Positions 58,023 to 64,000 of a DNA stretch of 64,000 bases are shown here, in pieces. The first letter of the stretch is position 1. Each line of letters starts with the position of its first letter. This DNA comes from Proteobacteria bacterium UBA7415 (GTDB lineage Bacteria; Pseudomonadota; Gammaproteobacteria; Arenicellales; Arenicellaceae). The translations under genes were made by a program, and so were the position numbers. A model generated the notes under the pieces. The model was not told the origin of the DNA, ran no database searches, and saw only the letters and a program-made list of their open reading frames with translations. Where the stretch lies: positions 310,001-374,000 of the forward strand of contig DKML01000015.1 of assembly GCA_002470515.1 (NCBI GenBank). Reading direction: 5' to 3'.

Positions 58023-58041
58023 CAGGAGAGTGCAATTTTGA
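57982..58041 (+). CDS. possible leader peptide (MNRL repeats)
   Basis: An ATG occurs in each repeat unit (57982, 57994, 58006, 58018); the frame gives MNRLMNRLMNRLMNRRVQF and stops at TGA 58039-58041, overlapping the proposed TTG start (58038) of the desaturase. Nineteen residues. Coding status is unproven; the stop/start overlap suggests coupling. Confidence 0.3.
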   Translation: MNRLMNRLMNRLMNRRVQF

Positions 58042-58952
58042 GTTTCGAATATGCAATTGAGCAAGCAAGCAACGACACGTTGATCTATTGGTTCCTACCG
58101 ATTTTTTTGATCGCGCTAGCGCTAGAAGCGGCAATTAGCCACCGATATAGATTAAACCTCTTTGAGTCGCAAGATACTAAGGCGTCACTTTGGATGATGT
58201 TAATGGTGGGCGTCGTAGACGTGTTGCCTAAAATCGTAGCGTTCTGGGTGTTTCTTAATTTAGCAGAGCTCAGCCCATTGAAAGACATCGTTGTACGACA
58301 ATGGTGGGCTTGGGTCTTATTGTTCTTTGCCGATGATTTTATCTACTACTGGTTTCATCGTGCAAACCATGAAATACGATTGTTCTGGGCCGGTCATGTG
58401 TCGCACCATTCTGCCGTAAAGATGAATTTTGCAACGGCTTTGCGACAAGGAGTAGGCGAACGTCTGCATAAGTATCTGTTTTGGATCCCTTTACCTTTGC
58501 TCGGATTTGATGCGTTAATGATCTTTACCGTTATGGCGATCAACTTGTTCTATCAATTTTGGGTGCACGTTGAGTGGATTAAAAAAATGCCGAGTTGGTA
58601 CGAAGCTATCTTCAATACGCCATCCCATCACCGAGTGCACCATGCGTCTAACATTCCTTATTTAGATCGCAATCATGGTGGGGTGTTAATAGTGTGGGAT
58701 CGTCTATTCGGTACCTTTGCACGCGAACAAGCGGATGAGCCAGTCCGTTATGGGCTTACCAAGCCTTTAGATTCGTACGACCCAATTAATGTTGCTACAC
58801 ATGATTATCACGCGCTTTGGAGAGATGTACGTGGTGCCAAGACTTGGCGAGACAAGCTGGCCTATATGTTTCTCGCGCCTGGTTGGCACCATGCAGGACC
58901 AGATTCTCGCTCGAATACACTAAGAGTTAAGCACCAAAAAGACAGCTCTTGA
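58038..58952 (+). CDS. sterol desaturase / fatty acid hydroxylase family protein
   Basis: A ~304-residue di-iron membrane hydroxylase. Histidine clusters HRANHE near residue ~115, HVSHHSA near ~128 and HRVHHASN near ~200 are the sterol-desaturase signature, with hydrophobic helices around them. The frame is open from 57945, but the first 31 residues come from the tandem repeat (DRQADEQADE...) and the TTG at 58038 has a well-spaced AGGAG at 58024-58028, so translation probably begins there. Hydroxylates or desaturates a lipid. Confidence 0.9.
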   Translation: MSFEYAIEQASNDTLIYWFLPIFLIALALEAAISHRYRLNLFESQDTKASLWMMLMVGVVDVLPKIVAFWVFLNLAELSPLKDIVVRQWWAWVLLFFADDFIYYWFHRANHEIRLFWAGHVSHHSAVKMNFATALRQGVGERLHKYLFWIPLPLLGFDALMIFTVMAINLFYQFWVHVEWIKKMPSWYEAIFNTPSHHRVHHASNIPYLDRNHGGVLIVWDRLFGTFAREQADEPVRYGLTKPLDSYDPINVATHDYHALWRDVRGAKTWRDKLAYMFLAPGWHHAGPDSRSNTLRVKHQKDSS

Positions 58953-59001
58953 GTTAGCTTTTGGTCTATTACTGTGAAGAACTTTATAAGCAGTGCTCGA
59001 A

Positions 59002-59033
59002 GTAGCAACAAGAGTAGCAATAGGAGTTGCTAC
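59002..59033 (+). promoter_or_regulatory. inverted repeat upstream of Prx6
   Basis: Perfect 8-bp arms GTAGCAAC (59002-59009) and GTTGCTAC (59026-59033), 16 bp apart. Role unknown; may be an mRNA structure or operator. Confidence 0.4.
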
Positions 59034-59192
59034 AAGCGTTGCCACAAAGACAGGCTTGATTTTTGAGGATTCAGTCTCAACTTATTACCTCAGAGTATTT
59101 ACTTTTGCGGTGCGTGAAAGATGTATTCTTAGCATTGCACTAAACTTAGAACAAGTTAACTAATTCAAACAAAATAGCAAAGGAGATGATTT

Positions 59193-59852
59193 ATGGCACT
59201 TCGAATAAACGACCAAGCCCCAAATTTTAAGGCACAGACTACCCAGGGAAATATTGATTTTCACGACTGGATAGGTGATTCATGGGCAGTGCTTTTCTCG
59301 CATCCGAAAGACTTCACACCTGTTTGCACAACAGAGTTAGGCTATGCCGCTGGACTAGAACAGGAGTTTGCTAAACGCAACGTTAAGGTGATTGGACTGA
59401 GCATTGATGCAGTCGACAACCATGCTGAGTGGGCTAAAGATATCGAAGAGACCCAGGGTCATGCAGTGAATTTCCCGATGATAGGTGACACAGACCTGAA
59501 CGTATCTAAGCTTTACAATATGTTTCCGGCTGATGAGACTGGCTCTGCGGAAGGCCGAACGGCGTTGACTAATGCCACTGTCCGGTCGGTATTTGTAATA
59601 GGCCCAGACAAAAACATTAAGTTGATGATGACGTACCCCATGACCACGGGGCGTAACTTTAACGAGATTTTAAGGGTTATTGACTCTATGCAGCTAACGG
59701 CAAAGCATAAAGTAGCGACTCCTGTAAACTGGGAGAACGGTGACGATGTAATTATCGTGCCAGCGGTTAGCGACGAAGAAGCTAAGGTAAAATATCCGAA
59801 TGGCTGGAACACGGTAAAGCCTTATCTTAGAATCGTGAAACAACCCACATAG
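59193..59852 (+). CDS. peroxiredoxin, Prx6 / 1-Cys type
   Basis: A 219-residue 1-Cys peroxiredoxin: LFSHPKDFTPVCTTELGYAAGL with the peroxidatic Cys ~46, GLSIDAVDNHAEW and a long C-terminal arm (VATPVNWENGDDVIIVPAVSDEEA) typical of Prx6. It reduces H2O2 and organic (possibly phospholipid) hydroperoxides. ATG at 59193 follows AAAGGAGATGATTT. A second peroxidase system in the window besides ahpCF. Confidence 0.93.
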   Translation: MALRINDQAPNFKAQTTQGNIDFHDWIGDSWAVLFSHPKDFTPVCTTELGYAAGLEQEFAKRNVKVIGLSIDAVDNHAEWAKDIEETQGHAVNFPMIGDTDLNVSKLYNMFPADETGSAEGRTALTNATVRSVFVIGPDKNIKLMMTYPMTTGRNFNEILRVIDSMQLTAKHKVATPVNWENGDDVIIVPAVSDEEAKVKYPNGWNTVKPYLRIVKQPT

Positions 59853-59915
59853 CGTACTTTTAGAAGCGGTGAGCTACGCGTGAATCGAGCATAGTGAGTA
59901 CTGCTTATAATTAAT

Positions 59916-59946
59916 ACAAGGCCGCGATAAGCGGTCTTGTTGTTTT
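59916..59946 (+). terminator. rho-independent terminator after Prx6
   Basis: Ten-bp stem ACAAGGCCGC (59916-59925) and GCGGTCTTGT (59931-59940), with one G-T pair and a GATAA loop, followed by TGTTTTA. Confidence 0.75.
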
Positions 59947-60015
59947 ACAGTAACCTTAAAACTACACGCGCCGGACGATATGGGCGTGTTTACGCGAAGA
60001 AATATAGTCAGAGCT

Positions 60016-60495
60016 ATGAAAAAAATTATTCAGAGAATACTACTGCCCATTGTCGGCTTGGTCGTTTCAGCGCAGTCATTTGCCACAGACCCTTATAACG
60101 TTTTTGGTTTGTTTCTAACTGAAGAACGAAATTCTGTGATCGAAATATCAGAGTGCAACGAATCGGTATGCGGGAACGTAGTCTGGCTGAACCCTGAAAC
60201 CTTAGACGATGGTGTTACGCCAGAAGAAGCTAAAAGCAAAAGTGGTGAAAAAGTATTAGGTCTCACTATGCTGCAGGGCTTTGAAAAAGCCGGTGATGAT
60301 TGGCGAGAAGGGACTATCTACGATCCAGGTAAAGACAAGACTTATTCGTCGCGTCTTGAACGGTTGCCTAATGGGACGTTACAGGTGAAAGGGTGTATCT
60401 CTTTTTTCTGTCAAACACAGATTTGGACATCAGTAGAAAGTCTGGAAGATCCTTTAGGCTCTGCCGCAGATAATACTTCAATCAGTAATTACTAA
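60016..60495 (+). CDS. exported DUF2147 protein
   Basis: A 159-residue protein with a signal peptide (residues ~1-22, SFA-TD). The mature domain has NVFGLFLTEERNSVIEISECNESVCGNVVWL near 26-55, LGLTMLQGFEKAGDDWREGTIYDPGKDKTYSSRL and KGCISFFCQTQIW, typical of DUF2147. Start ATG 60016 chosen for the signal peptide; the frame is open from 59980. It lies 12 bp before the SDR gene. Confidence 0.85.
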   Translation: MKKIIQRILLPIVGLVVSAQSFATDPYNVFGLFLTEERNSVIEISECNESVCGNVVWLNPETLDDGVTPEEAKSKSGEKVLGLTMLQGFEKAGDDWREGTIYDPGKDKTYSSRLERLPNGTLQVKGCISFFCQTQIWTSVESLEDPLGSAADNTSISNY

Positions 60496-60507
60496 TAGGA
60501 ATTTTAT

Positions 60508-61281
60508 ATGGACATCAAAGATAAAGTTGCCGTCGTTACAGGTGGCGCATCTGGATTAGGCGCGGCCACGGTTAGAGCTTATGTTGAGCGTGGCGCTAAG
60601 GTAGCAATATTTGACATGAATGAAGACGCCGGCACTGCATTGGCGAAAGAGTTAGGCGCAGACAATGTGGCCTATTTCGACGTTAACGTGTGCGACGAGA
60701 AGACCGTAGAAGCAGCCATAGAGGGTACGGTAAAAGCATTTGGTGCGATCCACATTTGCAATAATTACGCAGGCATTGGCCACGGTGAAAAAACTGTTTC
60801 CAAAGGCGTGCCGCATAAGCTAGAAACATTTTCCAAAATAATTAATGTGAACTTGATTGGCACCTTCAATGTCGCTCGTTTGGCAGCAGCGCAAATGATT
60901 AAGCAAGACCCTGTAACGGCTGATGGTGGTCGAGGAGTCATTATTAACACGGCATCGGTTGCAGGTTACGAAGGTCAGATAGGACAAGCGGCTTATTCGG
61001 CGTCAAAAGGTGGCGTGATTGGCATGACGCTTACTATTGCGCGAGACCTTGCGTCAGATGGCATACGTTGTAATACCATAGTGCCTGGGTTGATCCACAC
61101 ACCACTTTTTGACTCATTGCCAGAGAACGTATACAAGTCGCTTGAAGCGAGCGTATTAGGTCCACAGCGTTTAGGTAAGCCCGAAGAAATTGCTCACCTC
61201 AGTGTCTACCTTGTAGAGAATGATTATATGAATGGTGAGAGTGTTCGTATGGATGGCGGTATCCGTATGCAGGCCCGTTAG
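60508..61281 (+). CDS. SDR family oxidoreductase (FabG-like)
   Basis: A 257-residue classical SDR: TGGASGLGAATVRAY near residues 11-25, NNYAGIG near 87, catalytic Ser in NTASVAG near 148, and YSASKGG near 163, ending DGGIRMQ. Broad hydroxyacyl or alcohol dehydrogenase activity. ATG at 60508 follows TAGGAATTTTAT. Probably translated from the same transcript as DUF2147. Confidence 0.92.
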   Translation: MDIKDKVAVVTGGASGLGAATVRAYVERGAKVAIFDMNEDAGTALAKELGADNVAYFDVNVCDEKTVEAAIEGTVKAFGAIHICNNYAGIGHGEKTVSKGVPHKLETFSKIINVNLIGTFNVARLAAAQMIKQDPVTADGGRGVIINTASVAGYEGQIGQAAYSASKGGVIGMTLTIARDLASDGIRCNTIVPGLIHTPLFDSLPENVYKSLEASVLGPQRLGKPEEIAHLSVYLVENDYMNGESVRMDGGIRMQAR

Positions 61282-61307
61282 TTGAGAGCGGGACAACATT
61301 GAGATTG

Positions 61308-61333
61308 AAAAGGCGCACTCAGGTGCGCCTTTT
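61308..61333 (+). terminator. rho-independent terminator after the SDR gene
   Basis: Perfect 11-bp stem: 61308-61318 (AAAAGGCGCAC) with 61323-61333 (GTGCGCCTTTT), loop TCAG. Confidence 0.9.
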
Positions 61334-61442
61334 CACTTTCTGTTTATCGGTAAAAGTAGGAGTTTAGAAATACTCAGCTAGACTTCAGCCATTTTACCGA
61401 TTACGAGACCCGCAAGCGCTAAACATCCTGATAGCGGCGAAT

Positions 61443-61470
61443 AAAAAAAAGCCGGAGCAAGAGCTCCGGC
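61443..61470 (-). terminator. rho-independent terminator for the small exported gene
   Basis: Perfect 8-bp stem GCCGGAGC (61451-61458) and GCTCCGGC (61463-61470) with AAGA loop. On the minus strand it ends in a run of T (A-run 61443-61450 on plus), just downstream of the small exported protein gene. Confidence 0.9.
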
Positions 61471-61512
61471 AAATCCGAGGGGTAATGCTGGCCGCCTAAG
61501 CGACCGGTGAAA

Positions 61513-61824
61513 CTAGTTTGCTACTACTTGAGCAGCTTCACAAGCAGAACCGCTTACGCAGCTTAGTGCTATTGGCGCGCCGTCTTCAGAAGTACACGTC
61601 ATTACTGAGCGATCACCGTTAGCTGTTACGCGAAACTTAGCTGTGAAAATACCGCGACGTGAACGAATAGTAGAAACTTTCACGTTAGTTACGCCTTCTA
61701 TGCTTTCGCTGATGCTGGTTTTGCATTCAGTCAACAAAGCATTGTCTGATTTTTGGTCAGCAAGTGTAGAAACGGCGAAAACAAGAGTTGAAGCAAATAC
61801 AGCAGATGTGATTAAGTTTTTCAT
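61513..61824 (-). CDS. small exported protein, function unknown
   Basis: A 103-residue protein with a signal peptide (residues ~1-22, AVSTLA-DQ). The mature part has four Cys (in TECKTS, MTCTSEDG, ALSCVSGSACEA), suggesting two disulfides. No recognised family. ATG 61824 follows TAGGAGATCAT; a strong minus-strand terminator follows the gene, showing it is transcribed as a monocistronic unit. Confidence 0.7.
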   Translation of the reverse strand: MKNLITSAVFASTLVFAVSTLADQKSDNALLTECKTSISESIEGVTNVKVSTIRSRRGIFTAKFRVTANGDRSVMTCTSEDGAPIALSCVSGSACEAAQVVAN

Positions 61825-61956
61825 AATGATCTCCTAGGAAGAGAGGTAAATGTAAAAAAGCAAAGTTAATTTGATTGCCTTCGAGCTTCATTGCTCTTTG
61901 GCACAATCGCATTTGACTCCTTTCTTAGAAGTAATTCTCCCGAATACTTAAACAGA

Positions 61957-61982
61957 CCTACCGAATTTTAAAATTCGGTAGG
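61957..61982. terminator. perfect palindrome at the AraC gene 3' end
   Basis: A perfect 26-bp palindrome (13-bp arms, CCTACCGAATTTT). A T-run follows on the plus strand (61983-61988). It lies just past the stop of the minus-strand AraC gene; it could be a bidirectional terminator, though no plus-strand gene precedes it. Confidence 0.6.
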
Positions 61983-61986
61983 TTTT

Positions 61987-62991
61987 TTAAGAATCCGCTA
62001 GTGTTTCAGCACGATATTTGGTTGGTGACACGCCAAATTCGGTTTGAAAGGCTGTATTGAAGGACGAAATTGAGCGAAAACCCACATCTAAAGCAATGCT
62101 TAGTACTGGAAGTCGAGTGTCTTCACGTAATCGAACCCCAGCTTCCTCGATTCGATAGTGATTCACGAACTGATTAAAGTTCCTATACCCTAGCTCTTGA
62201 TTGATTTTCGCGCGCAATTTGTATTCTGGAACATTTAACATGTTGGCAAGACTTGCTACGCGCAGATCATGGTCTGCATAAAGCCGCTCGCTATCCATAC
62301 GCGACAACAAATCTACCAATACCGGGTCCGTGGTCTTGCGAACTACGGGCATGGGCTGCCCAATTAGCACCCCTAAAGGGTTTTTGCGCAGAAAGGTATA
62401 GTTAATCGATATGCCTAACAAAAACGTAATGGCCGCAAATACAGTTGCCAAGATTATTGGCAAATCAAAGTTAGTGATGGTTTCGGCAATTGAAGCAAGA
62501 AAAGTAATTAGTGCTAGAAAAAATATAAAGATGTTTCGCATCTTATTACGCATCTCTACCAGATCGTTATCTTTACCGCGCCAGACCACATAAATGGCGA
62601 CTGCTGCGATAAAGATCTTCAATAATCTTAACCAAAGTGGTGAGCCAGGCAATCCTATTAGGCCTAGCTGATAATAAAGCGAGGCACCTATCGAGAATGT
62701 AACCAGTGCCAACAACCAATGAGGGAACGTGCAGCCTTCTTCAAACAGAAACCATACAAAAATGAGCATCATACTGGGAGAAATTGTTGCGAAGAACCAA
62801 AAATATTGCAGTGCAGGCGCATCCAAGTGATCCTGGACGATGGGCATGAGCATATAGGTCAATACACCCACTTGTGAAAGAACGCCAATTACGCGAACCC
62901 GCAGTGGGTTTTGCGAAAATGCTAGGGTAAATATTAGTAGTAGAATTTGTGACGCAGCAAGAAGCCGCAAAGCGATATTGGCGATTTCCAT
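61987..62991 (-). CDS. AraC-family regulator with N-terminal membrane domain
   Basis: A 334-residue protein with about seven N-terminal transmembrane helices (residues ~1-205) and a C-terminal AraC HTH domain (~228-330): YKLRAKINQELGYRNFNQFVNHYRIEEA and LSIALDVGFRSISSFNTAFQTEFGVSPTKYR. A membrane-bound regulator; its signal is unknown. The small secreted Cys-rich protein lies downstream on the same strand, separated by the palindrome. Confidence 0.9.
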   Translation of the reverse strand: MEIANIALRLLAASQILLLIFTLAFSQNPLRVRVIGVLSQVGVLTYMLMPIVQDHLDAPALQYFWFFATISPSMMLIFVWFLFEEGCTFPHWLLALVTFSIGASLYYQLGLIGLPGSPLWLRLLKIFIAAVAIYVVWRGKDNDLVEMRNKMRNIFIFFLALITFLASIAETITNFDLPIILATVFAAITFLLGISINYTFLRKNPLGVLIGQPMPVVRKTTDPVLVDLLSRMDSERLYADHDLRVASLANMLNVPEYKLRAKINQELGYRNFNQFVNHYRIEEAGVRLREDTRLPVLSIALDVGFRSISSFNTAFQTEFGVSPTKYRAETLADS

Positions 62992-63237
62992 TATTTAGGG
63001 TACAAAGCTCTCTGGTCGGTTCGAAGATAGTGTAATGCATCTAGGCAATCCAAAGACAGTTTTACTCAATCGTTAGAATCTCAATTCAAACAAATGCTTT
63101 GCTCGAGTAAGGCGAAAAAAAGCGGCGATAAATTAACAACAGCTGAGACACCCATTCTAAGATCCTTGCACAACACCCCTTAAAATGCAAAACTGACTCA
63201 GTCAGGACGACCAACTCAATCATACGGAGCAACGGAT

Positions 63238-64000
63238 ATGCCCCAACCACGAAAAACCCTTATATCGCTTAGCGACACCCCTTTTTATCACTGTATGTCT
63301 CGCTGTGTTCGGCGTGCATTTTTATGCGGTGTTGATGATTATTCTGGTATCAATTATGAGCATCGACGAGATTGGCTAGAATACAAACTTCACCGAACAG
63401 CCGACGCATTTGCCATAAGACTCTGTGCCTACGCGGTGATGAATAATCACTACCACGTTGTGCTCAATGTGCGCTCAGATATGGCTGCTTCTTGGAGTGA
63501 CCATGAGGTAGTTGAGCGCTGGCACCGTCTGTTCTCAGGCACATCACTGTCTCAGCAGTTTGAGCTTGGTGAAGCTCTTTCTGATCCTGAAAAGGACCTG
63601 CTTAACACGGACATAGCCCTTTGGAGACAACGGCTTATGGACATATCGTGGTTCATACGCATCGTCAACGAATCGATCGCCCGCCGAGCTAACCATGAGG
63701 ACAAATGCACAGGGCGCTTTTGGGAGGGCCGATTCAAAAGCCAAGCGCTGTTGGATGACAAAGCCCTATTGGCTTGCATGGCCTACGTAGACCTAAACCC
63801 AGTGAGAGCTGGCATTGCTAAGACACCTGAGTCATCTGAATTTACCTGTGTGAAACAGCGTATCGATTCACTTAGATCGCATAACTCTCCCCCTGCAACC
63901 ATCGAAACGTTTGTTGGAACACAATCAGAAGCTATTGGCCTGCCCTTCTTACTCAAGGACTACCTAGAACTGATTGACTGGACTGGGCGAATATTGAGAT
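63238..64000 (+). mobile_element. IS200-like Y1 transposase (REP-associated type), 3' end beyond the window
   Basis: ATG at 63238 opens a frame to the window end (254+ residues). RKTLISLSDTPFYHCMSRCV, AYAVMNNHYHVVLNV (HxH metal motif of the HUH/Y1 domain) and FWEGRFKSQALLDDKALLACMAYVDLNPVRAGI with a conserved Tyr identify a transposase of the IS200/RAYT type, which acts on hairpin DNA ends. The longest similar proteins, including this one, belong to the REP-associated Tyr transposases and are often single-copy domesticated genes. Start ATG lies after ACGGAT. A short palindrome (CTGACTCAGTCAG) sits at 63193-63205 upstream. Confidence 0.85.

Noticed and set aside
57844..58134. Minus frame with repeated PVHQ
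   Set aside because: Antisense of the 12-bp repeat and gene ends; no independent evidence.
1..64000. tRNA, rRNA, CRISPR array or prophage
   Set aside because: No cloverleaf, rRNA, repeat-spacer array or phage gene was recognised by reading; a covariance-model scan (tRNAscan-SE, Infernal) was not possible here.

Overview
The window looks like chromosomal DNA of a free-living, probably marine, aerobic Gammaproteobacterium. This is inferred from gene content (oxyR-ahpC-ahpF, RhlE-type helicase, ElaA, YghU, PA4780-type RIO kinase, an IS200-like transposase of the proteobacterial REP-associated type) and from moderate base composition; no rRNA or tRNA gene is present to fix the taxonomy. Most genes are ordinary housekeeping or accessory metabolism, arranged as short operons on both strands. 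No CRISPR array, prophage or complete insertion sequence is visible.

Layout. 1-2.7 kb: the end of an unknown gene, a secreted M20 peptidase, then two convergent gene fragments (Ycf46-like AAA ATPase and a CSLREA-type surface protein) that meet head-on at about 2375-2385. 2.8-11.2 kb: acyl-CoA ligase, a frameshifted CheA-like sensor kinase, a PYROXD2-like oxidoreductase, an NhaC-type antiporter and a diaminopropionate ammonia-lyase-like enzyme. 11.2-16.7 kb: DUF1761 protein, a small basic protein, RhlE-like helicase, then the arsenate cassette arsR-GAPDH-arsJ, which converts arsenate to 1-arseno-3-phosphoglycerate and exports it. 16.7-21.7 kb: histidine phosphatase, a GST remnant, two tandem sulfotransferase-like genes and a FecA-like TonB receptor with a Fur-box-like site. 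21.8-29.4 kb: a minus-strand operon (amidohydrolase, CaiB/BaiF CoA-transferase, methyltransferase, MBL hydrolase) below oxyR, which diverges from ahpC and ahpF.

29.4-38.3 kb is the most rearranged part: two DUF6090-like paralogues bracket a VWA lipoprotein, a LytTR response regulator, its LytS-like kinase interrupted by an in-frame amber codon, a decayed copy of the regulator's 3' end between two diverged direct repeats, a GST, and three tiny membrane-protein genes (one of only 57 codons). 38.4-46.2 kb: S10 and S9 peptidases, RIO kinase, VOC protein, SDR, ABA4-like and DUF2306 membrane proteins. 46.5-56.1 kb: carboxylesterase, ABC exporter, QueD-like protein, a zinc alcohol dehydrogenase lacking its structural-zinc cysteines, DUF1330, DUF4920, AlkA-like glycosylase, a lone type IV pilin, YghU and a GST. 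56.1-64 kb: DUF4153 protein, sterol desaturase with a 12-bp tandem repeat in its leader, Prx6, DUF2147, SDR, a small secreted protein, a membrane AraC regulator, and an IS200-like transposase cut by the window end.

I did not find one clear-cut new multigene system. The best candidates for undescribed biology are the tiny-membrane-protein operon at 36.5-37.1 kb, the MNRL-repeat leader at 57.98-58.04 kb, and the decayed LytS/LytTR duplication. Several genes carry single-lesion interruptions (5.28 kb, 34.2 kb) or chimeric junctions (2.38 kb); these are either real decay or assembly/sequencing errors and need read-level checks.
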